From Auanema rhodensis (lineage: Eukaryota > Nematoda > Chromadorea > Rhabditida > Rhabditidae), in the NCBI GenBank assembly GCA_964057225.1, contig OZ059895.1, positions 9,238,001-9,302,000 of the forward strand: DNA of 64,000 nucleotides, in the 5' to 3' direction. The notes under the pieces were generated by a model. It searched no databases. It worked only from the letters and a program-made list of their open reading frames with translations, and had not been told where the DNA came from. Shown here piece by piece: positions 37,685-49,595 of this stretch; within the stretch, counting starts at the first letter, position 1; each line of letters opens with the position of its first letter. A program made the translations under genes and the position numbers.

Positions 37685-39480
37685 ATGGTGCCTTTCAACT
37701 CTGATTTAGCTGACGGAAGTGTTGATGTTGAAGATGGACATAGTAAGCATGTGCAAGTCTCGTTTTTTTCTAAAGATGAGATGTAAGTATTACCTCTTCC
37801 ATGGGAAAAGCATAGGTGTTTTTCTTTTAGATTTGATGATCTCCCCGAAGCAGTATACGATGTTCCTACATCTGCCGATGCTGAAAATTTGAATGCCCTT
37901 CTCAATAAAACTATGCAAACAGTAAATGGCATGACTATTCTTTATTTTTTGGATTTTTCTATTTTTTATTTTAGAAGATTGGGTTGAACGCAATGTAGAA
38001 CTATTAATCGGTGATACGTTTATTCGAACTTCCTTAGAAGAATTTATTGAAGAGTTTCATATCCAAACTGTAGGAATATACTTTAATTTGGATGTTTTTC
38101 TATCAATTTCTAGGAAACTGTTATAAAAGTTGAATGCATTTTACGCCTTGAAGCCCCTTCTCCTAAGCATGATCTCCCTGCACCTGATTGGGTCTCCTCT
38201 GTTCACATTTTAAAAGAAAGGTAATGTTATCATTTACTTATACCTTATCATGCTTATGGTTTCAGTATTCTATCAACAACATACAATGGCGAAGTTATTT
38301 GTTGGGGATCCAATGGAAAACCTATCTTTCAGGTTCTACGGGATAAGGGAACTGCGTATAAATGTAGTGCTGTGATAGGAGGTAAAAAATAACATAAGGA
38401 AATATAAAGAAATCTTGGTATTTTGTAGATAGATCAGCAAAAAAATATTCATTTGTTGTTGGTGGAGATGCTTTAACCTTGTTTGATATTGATGGAAATC
38501 AAGTTTCTACCAAGGTTCGCGAATGCTTTCTAATCGTTTATAATTATATATTTTAGGCCATATTCCGAGGTCATGAGAGAAGTGTTGAGAGTGTATGTTG
38601 TAATGCTCAAGGTACTAGACTATTATCAGGAAGCTTTGACTCATATGTCAAATTATGGAATTTAGAAGGTAGATATATATACTATGATATAATCTTATTA
38701 TTTGTTTTATTTGAGACAATGATTCTACGACTGTTTATGAAAAGATAGATGCAGAAAAATCCAAAAAAAGAAAAGAAACTCATGTTACTAAGGTTTAATC
38801 TTAAGCTTTAAATATAATTTCTTACTATAATTTTAGACTCCAATTATCACTCTTGGAGGTCATAAAGATGCTGTTGTAGCACTGGCTTGGTCTATTAAAA
38901 ACGAAAATAATGCCATATCCGCTTCTTGGGATCAAAGTATGATCGTCTGGGATCTTGAATTAGGTATAGATTTCATAATAAATAAAATAATACTAATATT
39001 GGTTTGTAGGAGGAGAAATATCGAAGATAAGAGGACAAAAAGCATTCACTTCTATTGATATTAACATAAATACTGGAATAGTTATCGCTGCTAATACAGA
39101 TGCGACTCCAAGACTTTATGATTTGAGAAGTCAAGGTATTTGAATTCTTTTTCTTCGTTTTTTATCAGAGAATTTCAGAAGGGTCATTGGTCAAGCAGTC
39201 ATTCACTGGTCACAAAGGGTGGATTTCACAAGTTGTTTGGAGCCCAGATAATGCTAATACATTTGTTTCTTCTTCTTTTGATAAAACTGTAAAAATGTGG
39301 GATATCAGGTAAGATATATGCTTATATACAAACAATGTATTTCAAATATTATTAAGATCCTCTAAAACTTCTTTGTTTGACTTACATGGACATGAAGACA
39401 GAGTATTATGCGTTGATTGGAAAGACCATAGCATTGCTTCCGGATCTGTTGATACTACTGTTAAAGTGTTTTCAGTATAA
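37685..39480 (+). CDS. WDR12: Ribosome biogenesis protein WDR12 (Ytm1)
   Basis: About 12 exons. The N-terminal NLE ubiquitin-like domain ([24 protein letters not shown]) is followed by a seven-bladed WD40 propeller. Clear repeats include [28 protein letters not shown], [68 protein letters not shown] and [13 protein letters not shown]. It ends [10 protein letters not shown]. In the family this protein joins BOP1 and PES1 in the PeBoW complex for 27S/32S pre-rRNA maturation of the large ribosomal subunit in the nucleolus; the NLE domain is released by the AAA ATPase MDN1/Rea1. The ATG is the first in frame and lies 8 bp after an AG. It follows COPA on the same strand at 317 bp. Confidence 0.93.
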
Positions 39481-41073
39481 ACTGATTTTTGTTGTTTTTG
39501 TTATAATATTGATCAAAAATTGTTTTGTTACTTGTTATGCCCCGTACTTGTTGAAACTAGAGTTGCATAAACTTTAAAAACTTTTAAATTTTATTATTTT
39601 TTAAAAGAAAAATTTACTGAGGAATTACTCAAATCCAGATTTGCCCATGTGTTCGAACTCTTATTCTTAAAATAGCATAATGGGGCTTATTTGAACTGTC
39701 ATAATACTTATTTTATCTTAATGTTTTGAATTGTTATTGTGAAATAGGCTAGGAGCCGAAAAGTGCAGTCACTCATTGGGTTATCAGAGTCCATTCTTGA
39801 GAGATAGGATATCTATTCACGTTTTAAAACAAAATTTATCGTTGAACTATTTTCCAGTGACAATGCTATTTAATCGTTTTACGGCTATTGTATTCACTTT
39901 ATGAGCAAGATGCCAACTTGCAGATTTTATTTTGATAATCTATGTTTGTATGATAGTCAAATAATATTGTGTTTCCAATTAGATCTAACCGCATTTCATT
40001 GGGAAATGTTTAAAAATGGAAAGTTTCATAAAATATAGAAATGTTGTCAGTTATTTGTCATGTTGTTGGTAATTATAGTGTGTCAAGAACGCTATTATAG
40101 GAAATTCATTTTATTTTTAATAATATTTTGAGCAAAATAGGAGGATGACGAGCAATCCAATGCGAATGAAATATTATTATTATAGACATAAAGAAAACAT
40201 AGATAAGATATTTTCAGTTATGTCAATTGAACAATTGAACAATTATTCAAGTTGTTGTTCTGAAATTAATAATTATAATTAGTTGTAAATGGATGATTTG
40301 AAAAAAACAAAACTTGTAGCAAGCTTTGCAAGCTATCAAAAAAAACATAAACTAAATATTAAACTCATTAATGATAAAACCTCACTGCATAACAATTATT
40401 ATTTTCATGCAGATGGTATATGTATTTCTGAAATAGTTAGAATATGGTATAATGATTTCTATTATGAATTTGTTGAAATGTAAGTCAATTAGAATTAAAA
40501 ATAAATAATAATAATAATAATACATTGAAGTGGTAATATATTATTATTTCAATTATAAATTAAAAAAAAAAGAAACAATGATAAAATAAAAAAGCGAAAT
40601 TTGAGGAAAGCAACGAAATGATTATGAGAATAACATAACCGTATAATGTACGTATTAATAAATAAAACCACATAATTTAAGAAAAAAACATATCTGAGCA
40701 GTAAGAACGAATTAGAATTAGCTGTAATTGAAACATCATCATAATAGAAATAAAATAAAAAATGATATGATTAGCCAAATTTACCAAATCGTAAATCATG
40801 TTGTTGTTGGTCAGCTATTTGTATTCTAAAGCAAAATCAACAGGCAGAAGCAGAAACAAAAGAAATTGGATAGAATTTAGTTTTTTTATAAAAGTAAAGA
40901 CCGTGTGAGATGACGATTGATAACTTTGTATAATTATGAAAGAATAAGTAAATCTAAGAGCACGTCAGGCATAACTAATCAAATGAATATATCCGCTAAG
41001 ACTCAATTAAACAATTTCAACACAACCAGAATTATAGCAAACACGTGAGCATGTGCGAACACATTCACAGAAC
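39481..41073. other. Intergenic between convergent WDR12 and TEP ends
   Basis: 1.6 kb of A/T-rich sequence with no supported gene. An (AAT)n microsatellite lies at about 40506-40526. A 64-codon plus-strand open frame at 40289-40483 has an ATG but no recognisable motif. Confidence 0.5.
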
Positions 41074-44000
41074 TCATAAAACATGCATTCGAACGATAAG
41101 CAAGGCCAAGATCAATAGCTGACCTGAGATGGGAGCAGATGATGTCGTTGATGGAGGTACTTCAGATGAAGATAAAGATTCTGCATTCGCCCAACAGTCC
41201 GAACAAGAATCGGTCAGCGAGCGAGTTGATTTCGATGAATAGCTTGTTTTTAGCTAAAACAGTAACCCTAAAGGTTAATTAATTTAAATTTGATTACCTG
41301 ATCTACTGGATTATAATAATCATAAAGGACAATCTGAGCCGGTTTTGTATCAGCAACATTGTAAGATAGATCAGAGTTCAAAGTAAAGCAAATTGGAGTT
41401 TCATCGAGCTAGAAAGTATAAGTATTCAATCATTAAATGAAAAATATATTTACTGAATTGAAATATAAATTCAATAAAGTGTCATCATTCACAAATTCTG
41501 CTCGTTTGATTCCAGATATTTGTGAAATTGAGTTGGATTCTTCTACATCATATCTGAAAATAGGAAAACATATGTAAGAAAGATGATTCTTGTTATTTAC
41601 CTGTATCCAGTGAGTGTTGGAATTTCAGCAACTGCCATATTGGACTGAGAATTACTTCTCGTGTAGCTAAATGAGTAGAATTAAGGTTATATACTATAGA
41701 AGTAGGATAGAATATTGATGAGAATTATCTTACTTGCAACAAAGATCCAATTGGAGACGATTTCCGTTTCGAAGTTCTTTAACATCTTGACTACAGTAGA
41801 ATGGAGCATCATTAACATGTTGATTACGGTGATAGGAATATGATACCTACAGTATCCTTATATAGCTTAATAGAAATAGAATAAACACATACCTGAGCGA
41901 ATACAATTCCTTTTCCTTGAGCTTGAAGTTGCACAGATGAATCAGCATGAGGAATCTGAATAAGATTGAGTTTTATCATTGTTTTGCAATCTATCAATTT
42001 ACTTCATAACTTTGAAGAACAAGAGAATTTATAGGAGATACAGTGAAAAGTTGTGTATCAGCTCCATTTCTAACATTTACGGTAACATTACTATCTGCAC
42101 TATATGCTACTTGACCATAAGATCCTTAAAATAGAATTATATGAAATGAAATATCAAAATTTTTGTTTTACCCAAAGCGAGAAGAGCAACAACAGTATCT
42201 TGTGTTGATGAAAATCCTCCTAAGGCATTACGTTGAGAACTTAACCATCTTACAATTGGGAATCCCTTTAAAACAAATTATTTAATTAGATATGAATAGG
42301 AGATATACCTTATTAGTCTTCTTATCTTCCATGTAACTCAATAAAGCATAAGCAGTAGTTTCAACATCAACTGGACGAGGTTGGAAGAAATATTGTGATT
42401 CTTCCTTTGGCGTTTCACCCTTTTGAGAGCTCCAATGTACAGATCCATCTAAATTAAATATATAGAAAGATTACAAATGATTAGATCTAATACCTGATGA
42501 AGTGATTTGTAATTCCTCAAGTTTTTCCAATGAGGAATCTTTTTTATCGTGATTTGCTAAGTGAAGTGCATATGTTACAACAGAAAGAGCATATGAATCA
42601 TTAGAAATTGAGACAAGGTTTTTCTCCAAAAATTGCAGAGCACCTTCATTTCGAACCTAAGAATTGAAAAAATAATTATTTTTATAAATTAATATAAAGC
42701 TTACTCCATTTTCAAGCAAAGCAATAGTAACATAAGCTGTTAATCCAATACCACCTTCACTGGCACCTCCTTGCATATCTTTATGATGAACCTCACCGTG
42801 CTCAGCAAAGGCTCCAGTTTCCTTAAATTCAATCATTGTAATTATATCGTCAAATATTATAATTCCTACCATCTGTTGAGCATTTAAGAATGCAATACTC
42901 TTTGTTAATATTTCAGGATCAACAAAGATAAAGTCACGAGCTTGAGCAAATGAACGAACAACGAAAGCTGTTAGCCAGGTTGACCCAGCCTTATCACTTT
43001 CTCCGAAAGCAGAAAATGAATTATCACTTCGTCTAAAAAATTTCTTGTTCTTTCTTTCAAAATTATTTGAAAGTTACCGATAAGTTAGTTCACGCTGATA
43101 ACCAGATTCCATATACTTTTTAGCTTTTGCCTCTAAGCCTGGATCAGCTCGATTGATAGCTTTCAAATATCGAAGAACAACAATATTTGGAACAAAGTTC
43201 AACATATTTTGTTCTCCACATCCAAATGGCATACGAACTAGTTTATCAATATTACTTAAAACTGGTCCCATGATATCTCCTAATAATAAAAATCTTTAAA
43301 TCAAAAATGGATGATATCATACCAATAACATCAACTTTTGCTCGTTTAGAACCTTCTACAACATCATCTGGCCATAATAAATCAACTTTAGTCGAATATT
43401 CCGTGCTGTTACTGAGATCAATAACAATAGGAACATTACGATCTACACGATAACCTTCTGGCTATAATGAAAATATTGTAAAACTTTGATAATTTGGTCG
43501 AAATTACTTCAACTCGTAATGGCATTTCAACAGCATCACCAGCTAAAGAAGCTTGAGCTGTAACAGATAGTTCAACCATTCCTATTTGATTAGGAACAAT
43601 AGGGAAATATACAGCCTTGGAAACTCCGCCTCCGGGAACTGACACAATTCGTTGATTATATCCTTTAGGTCCAGATCTAAACTTGAAGTTTATTCTTAAC
43701 GTTTTATCAGAAATCACATACTCTTTACTGATACTTCCATCTTTGTTCATGAATCCAAAACCAGAAGTTTCATCATGCTTCAAGGTAACTGTCACCTTAA
43801 ATGATTGATCAAAACCCGGAACTAATTGTAAGCTTACATCTTGTTCTTGTTCCAGATAGTTGAAAACAAGAACTCTGAGTCCGAATTTCTCACCACGCTT
43901 AACAGAGTATGGCAAATCAAGACGAATGAAGAATGGTCGGAATACACGAAGCTGAATCTCTTTTAGAAACAATTTCTTTCGAGAGTTATACCTTAGCATT

Positions 44001-44907
44001 AGAAGCAGCAATTCCTAACCCGGTTTCATCATTAATAGCAAATGCCGAAGCAACCCAGGATGTGATGGTATCAGGAGCAGTAGCATGATATACAACTTCG
44101 CCATTTTCACTGAAAAATTGGTTTTGCATTTGCTTTGCCCTAAACACAGAGGAAAAATATACACTTTAATCCCTTTCTCTCTATAATATAACTAATAAAA
44201 TATTATATTAACATTAGATATTCTCACATGTTTTTCTAGAGAATTACGTTGATTTGTTGCAAAATGTTTGGTTTTAAATGAAATCTATTTAACCGTTCAA
44301 TTACTATATTATTTGATAAAGGGCCATATGCTACATATTGAATGATTGAGGGCTCAAACCTGGCCTGAAGATCTATCCAAACCCAAGTTTCAGGGAAAAA
44401 TGAACGCAAACGCGGCTCTGCAATATCAAATGCTGTTGCAGCCATAAATGGCGCTCTAGCTACTGCTTCCATGGGCATCATTACAGCATCGTCTAGAACT
44501 CTGGACGATTTCAGATATACGGCAACTGTAAATTCAATCAACTGCTAAGCACTATAGAGATAAGCATATATAGTGAGCTTGGTAAGACTGATAGTAAGAT
44601 CAGAAGTAAGACAGCAGCTGGTAAAGTACTTGGCCATAACGAGTAGATTATGCGACAACACAAGCAAAAACAGCAAACTCAGTCACTGATTTTGAAGAAA
44701 TTCTTGTAATACCACTTATCTCGTGTTTTCTTCAACCAGATTTTCATATTAAAAACATAAAATAATAGAAACGTTGTCAGCTACCAACAGAACAACACGC
44801 GCAGAGAAGAAATAAGTGTTATTAGGAGAAGAAACAACAAAAATTTGACAACAGACATTGATAGATATTTGAATATCTTGATGAATATTTATAGAGAGGG
44901 TGAAAGC

Positions 44908-44949
<42 letters not shown>

Positions 44950-47900
44950 ATATTACCCAGAATCAACCATAATAACCATATTATTCATATATACTTCCCA
45001 TCATCCCGATTCCCTCCTTCCTACTAATGAATTTCGATCGTCGAATTCATTAGTTCTACTGTATTTCGAAAAACAGAAACTCACTTGGATGCAACATCAG
45101 CCCAAATCCATGTTTCCGGAAATTCTGTGCGAACACGTATCGCTGGGCCCTCATCTGGAGATGGTGAAGGGGCTCCTGATCCAAATGCCACCATAGGGCC
45201 TGGACCTCCGGCAACTGCACTGAATACCATTTCAGGCCACACCCCAACTTAAAAAGAAAACCCTCATTACAGAAAGAAATATGAAAAGTAAAATAATTGG
45301 ATGCAGGGTAACAGCAAGGTCAGAAGTAGAGAAGCATAGAATGTTGTAGCAAGACTAGTTCAGTATATAAACTGATCTTTCCAACGATAATCCCAGATAA
45401 TAAGCGTTTTGGGTCGAACTTAGAAGCATAACTCAAGCATGCTATTCACTCCTTTCACAATCACACAATCATATGATGTTTAAAAGATATTCAAGAAAAT
45501 GCCTTACTTGCTGGACCCATTAAACCATACCCAAGTTTCCGGAAAATTCCGGCGAACTATAGGAGGTGAATTAATGCCAAGCGGTGCTGGCGGAGGGGAA
45601 TCCAGTGCTACTCTAGCAACAGCGGGATGAGAGAAAAAAATTCGTTCTCCTGTAAGTAGAGAAGTACTTGTGCAAATGTTAATTCATAATACACCGGATT
45701 TCATCACCCTAAACCCATTAGGACATAAATGACGAAGACAGAAAAAAAGGACAAATTCGAATCATATCATCAATTAACGTAAAACTTTAATTTCAGAAAT
45801 AATTGAAAAGAAACTTAAACAGTCTTTTATATATATTTCATATAAAAACTGAATAAAATCTCTTTAATTTCTAAATTTAAAGTCAAATATATTAACTATT
45901 CACTATAATTATCTAGCACACATTATCTCTGATTTTTCAACAAATTAATATTTTAAAAAAAGGAAAAAAAAGACAAACAACGAAAGCACCGACTTAGAAG
46001 ACATATCTTCCCAGATCCACATTTCCGGGAAGTTTTTACGTATTACAGGTCCGGGAGATGAATCAGAGCTTCGTTCACTGAATTCTGGTACAGGTTGTGG
46101 TCCATCTAAAGGAGCCAACATGTTTAAGTCGACTTTCCTACTGACAGCAGAAAGATGAACAATTCCTAATAAGCAAGCACGTTAACTCTTGCTTGGATGA
46201 ATAAAATAAATTTCAATAAAGATTATTATATTCTCTATCGAGTGTTTTTGCTTAAAAAATCTTTTTTTTCTTTGAAAGAATTTGGAAAGAAAGATGAAGC
46301 TGTAAGTATTAAGACAACTAATAGTGTCTCTGAATAGATGAGGAAAAGGAAGAAGATAAGAAAACCATAACCAATAACCCGAAGAATTAAATTAAAAGTA
46401 AGGAATATGAAGATTAAGATTAAAAACATAAAATATTAGCTAAATACAAATGTTAATAGTTAATAAATAAAAATATAAAATTAATATTAACAAGCAGAAT
46501 TAATTGAATAAAAACAGAAATTGCTTAATAAAGAAGAAAAACTTACTTGGTGGTTCAGGTTCACGATACAGATATGCATCAGTCAATACGACAAGTCCAG
46601 CATTCTGAATATAAGCATGAATTTAGTTAAAACATTGTTTGAAACCTCGAAAATGCTTGCGGCATCTTTGCCTCCAACACCCCACCATGGATTCCAGATG
46701 CTGCGACGACGACGACGACGATCAATTATTCCTTCCCAAGGACGGAAACTGTTACTAAAGCCAGTAGTATCATATTCATCAAGATCACTTTCAACCTAAA
46801 ATTCAACATTTTTAGTATATTTCAAAACTATATGATACCAATTGAGGAGTAATATCATTTCCTGATTTAAGAAGCAATACAGATTGATCTATCGCCAGAA
46901 GTCCAACATATGATCCGGGATCTGCCTGTACACGTACAGATACAGATTCACCAGGTTCACATTGAGCACGATCAATAGAAAGAGTAACCTGAATAATATT
47001 TTCTTATATTTGATAATGATATTGAGTTTTTTACATTGTTACGGAATAATCCATCAACACGGAAATCAGTTGCATCAACTAAAATCTCTTGATTAGATGG
47101 TCTTACAGCATATACAATCAAACGAGATTTAGGTGACATCTAGAATAATTAATAAAGAAAAAAAGAAATATTAGTTTCTTACTTCACTGCTAGCAGGGAA
47201 ACTGATAGTAGCATGTTCAGAATTGACAGGTAATTCCTTTGACAAGACAACAGAACCGCGTGACATAACCTAGAATTGAACTTCGATGTAACTTCAGAAT
47301 ATGATTTTACCTGATATGTCAATACAGAAATGCTTTCAGTTGCTTTCACAGAAAATGACAATGTTTTTCCAACCTCTAGAACTCCTTCATTATCGGCTAC
47401 AATCTGAAGAAAGAAAAACAAATCTGTAAAATGAAAATGCTGCTTCTCTTATACCTGAAGATATGACTTTGATGGTGATTTTCCAGCTTCAACATATAAA
47501 CTACTGTATATAACAGCATTAGTGAAGTTATCTTGTCCTGTTCTATCATAATGAGCCTGAAAATCAACATTGTTTCAAATACAAGTTCAAAAGTCTTTAA
47601 TGCCTCAATCCGAGCAGAAGTGCAGTTAATGGGTGGCTGTAAACTGTGAATAGCACTACCATGAGCATCCAAATCTACGATTTTTATCTAAATAAACTGA
47701 ATTAGATCAAGTTTTAAAGTTTAAACTTGCCTCCTTATCTTCAAGTTGATTTGTAAAATCAGGATTAAATGGATAATTATAATAAGTACTGATCTATAAT
47801 TGAAAAGATACATTTCTATAAAAGAATTTGTAAAACAAACCTGAACTCTACGAGGTACAGATGCTTTAACTGGCATGTCATTCATTTCTTTTAAAGATAT

Positions 47901-49595
47901 AACAATATTGTAGAGCAATCCTGGTTTGAAACTATCACCTTGTTTTTCAAGATCAAGCTTAACATCATGACGATAGGTTGATACCTAAATAATAAAATAT
48001 ATAGATTATAGATTAATATCTTAGTTATATATTACATGAGCTGTTCCATTACGTTCAGTTTCAGTTAGATCTTCAGCAACTGTAGCAACGATTCTGATGC
48101 TTCCACCGCCATACTCTTGGACAAGTTTATGATTTTTCAAATCTTCATTTGAGAATGTGAAAGAAGCTTGTCCCATGTTGTTAAGAACAGCTGTTTTGGT
48201 AATTTGTGTTTCCTCCTCCACCTATAAAAATAAAATAAAAAATTTATAATTTGCATGATTTCAAAAAACCTGAGTTGTTGTTCCGTCCTCATTAACAATA
48301 ATAGGACGAGGAATAGGATGCCAACGATGCCATGGTTGTTCTAAAGTAACTTTAGCTTTTCCAGCTACTCCTTTACCATAAGTATATCTAAATGAAATAA
48401 AAATAAACAAAAAACAAGAAATATTCTTACTTAGCATCCACCAAAATGGTTAATTCATCAGAAACCGTTATGTATGATGGTGATTTAACGTTTACTTCAA
48501 ATTTAGGTAACACATACTATAATTTAATTTTTTTGTGAAATTAAAATGAAAAAAACATTTTCTATTACTTTTTCCACAGTAAATGGTTTGGTGTATCCTA
48601 CACCAGTTTGAGATTTAACAACAATAGACCAGTCTCCAAGAGGAGGTTCAGATGCAAGTTGCAATTCAGAAGAGTATACTCCTAAAAATAATATTAATTT
48701 TAAATAAATTATTTTAATTCAAATACTATTTGTTTTATAAATTTATATTAAAAATTAAAATAATCAAATATTTACCTTTAACAAGTTCTTTTTTCAATTC
48801 TTGAACAATCACATTCTGATTTGGATCTATTATTTTCACATCAACTGTTTCTTTAACAGGTAATAACTCAGGATTTAATATGATTACTCGATATTTAACT
48901 AAAAATTAAAAAAAATTATTTTTTAATAAAAAAAATAAAATTTAACCATCAGCTCCTGGTTTATAGATAGCTTTATCTGTTTGTACAAAGATAGAAACAC
49001 TTTTTTGATGATAACGAATCTCTTTTTCATCTTCAAATAGTAAACGTCCTCCCAAAGTTTCGCAGCGTACATAAGCCTAAATAGCTAAATTATAAAATAT
49101 TTATAAGATATATACTTACCTTATAACTGTTATCAGGTAATAAACCTTCAGCGGGAACTTTATCAATTGTAACAGTTTGAGGAAAACCTTAATCAAAATT
49201 ATAATAATATAGATTTTGAAGTTAACTTTATACCTTGCTTAATGTTATTAATAACTTTAGTAGCTATAGTATCATTTTGCAATGTTCTAATTTCAAAATG
49301 TACAATATGATCATCGTCGGAGCTTTTTAAGATGTTCACAGAAGCAGAATAGGGTAGACCGGGACGCACAACAGAAGGTGCAACAACCATATACGATCCC
49401 AATCTGAATGTAATTCTGATGATTTACTTGATATGCCCATGTACAATACCTTTCTGGTTCTGGAGTTGTTGTACTGACAGGAACCGTGGGAATCAAAGGT
49501 GTTACGGTCCCAATACTGTCATCTGTCTCTGAGGTTTGGCAATAGCCGACACTTAGAAGACTGCATAACAGCAGCACGGTCAATCGATCCCGCAT
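41074..49595 (-). CDS. TEP: Thioester-containing protein / alpha-2-macroglobulin family
   Basis: Large secreted or surface-attached defence protein of about 1,500 residues in 30 or so small exons. A signal peptide ([20 protein letters not shown]) precedes macroglobulin domains. The segment [15 protein letters not shown] carries a proprotein-convertase site (Arg codons 46703-46720). Next is a variable bait region with four alternative exons ending in FPETW-type motifs, then [15 protein letters not shown]. The thioester motif GCGEQN is encoded at 43210-43224, within [16 protein letters not shown]. Downstream, [10 protein letters not shown] matches the position of the catalytic His of complement C3. 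The receptor-binding domain includes [12 protein letters not shown]. The C-terminus has only CSDC, then a Ser/Thr-rich segment and a hydrophobic end (LLILALLIV), resembling a GPI signal as in CD109. By family it traps proteases and/or binds covalently to microbial surfaces. The start is the ATG of the signal peptide. Confidence 0.93.
44360..44525 (-). other. TEP alternative bait exon 4 (3'-most)
   Basis: 166 bp, 3n+1 long, flanked by TTACAG and GTTTGA. It opens [15 protein letters not shown] and ends with [16 protein letters not shown]. It fits in frame between the constant exons ending at 46547 (phase 1) and starting at 44109 (phase 2). Confidence 0.85.
44907..44950. repeat. (TA)n(GA)n compound microsatellite
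   Basis: About 20 bp of TA followed by about 24 bp of GA, in the intron between TEP bait exons 4 and 3. The open frame that runs through it on the plus strand is a repeat artefact. Confidence 0.9.
45085..45247 (-). other. TEP alternative bait exon 3
   Basis: 163 bp, 3n+1, flanked by TTTTAAG and GTGAGT. It encodes a Gly/Pro/Ser-rich bait ([20 protein letters not shown]) ending [15 protein letters not shown]. Phases match the other three alternative exons. Confidence 0.85.
45508..45649 (-). other. TEP alternative bait exon 2
   Basis: 142 bp, 3n+1, flanked by CTTACAG and GTAAGG. It encodes [17 protein letters not shown], a Pro-rich piece, and ends [17 protein letters not shown]. Confidence 0.85.
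45994..46165 (-). other. TEP alternative bait exon 1 (5'-most)
   Basis: 172 bp, 3n+1, flanked by TTATTAG and GTCGGT. It encodes [20 protein letters not shown] and ends [17 protein letters not shown]. The closer AGs near 46140 would put a stop in frame, so the acceptor at 46166 is preferred. Confidence 0.8.

Noticed and set aside
40289..40483. 64-codon plus-strand open frame with ATG in the WDR12-TEP gap
   Set aside because: No recognisable features, and its length is expected by chance in this composition.
44900..45196. 98-codon plus-strand open frame
   Set aside because: Starts inside the TA/GA microsatellite and runs antisense through TEP bait exon 3, which has exon phases and a family motif on the other strand.
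46521..46799. Plus-strand open frame with an Arg run
   Set aside because: Antisense shadow of the TEP exon that encodes the hexa-arginine convertase site.
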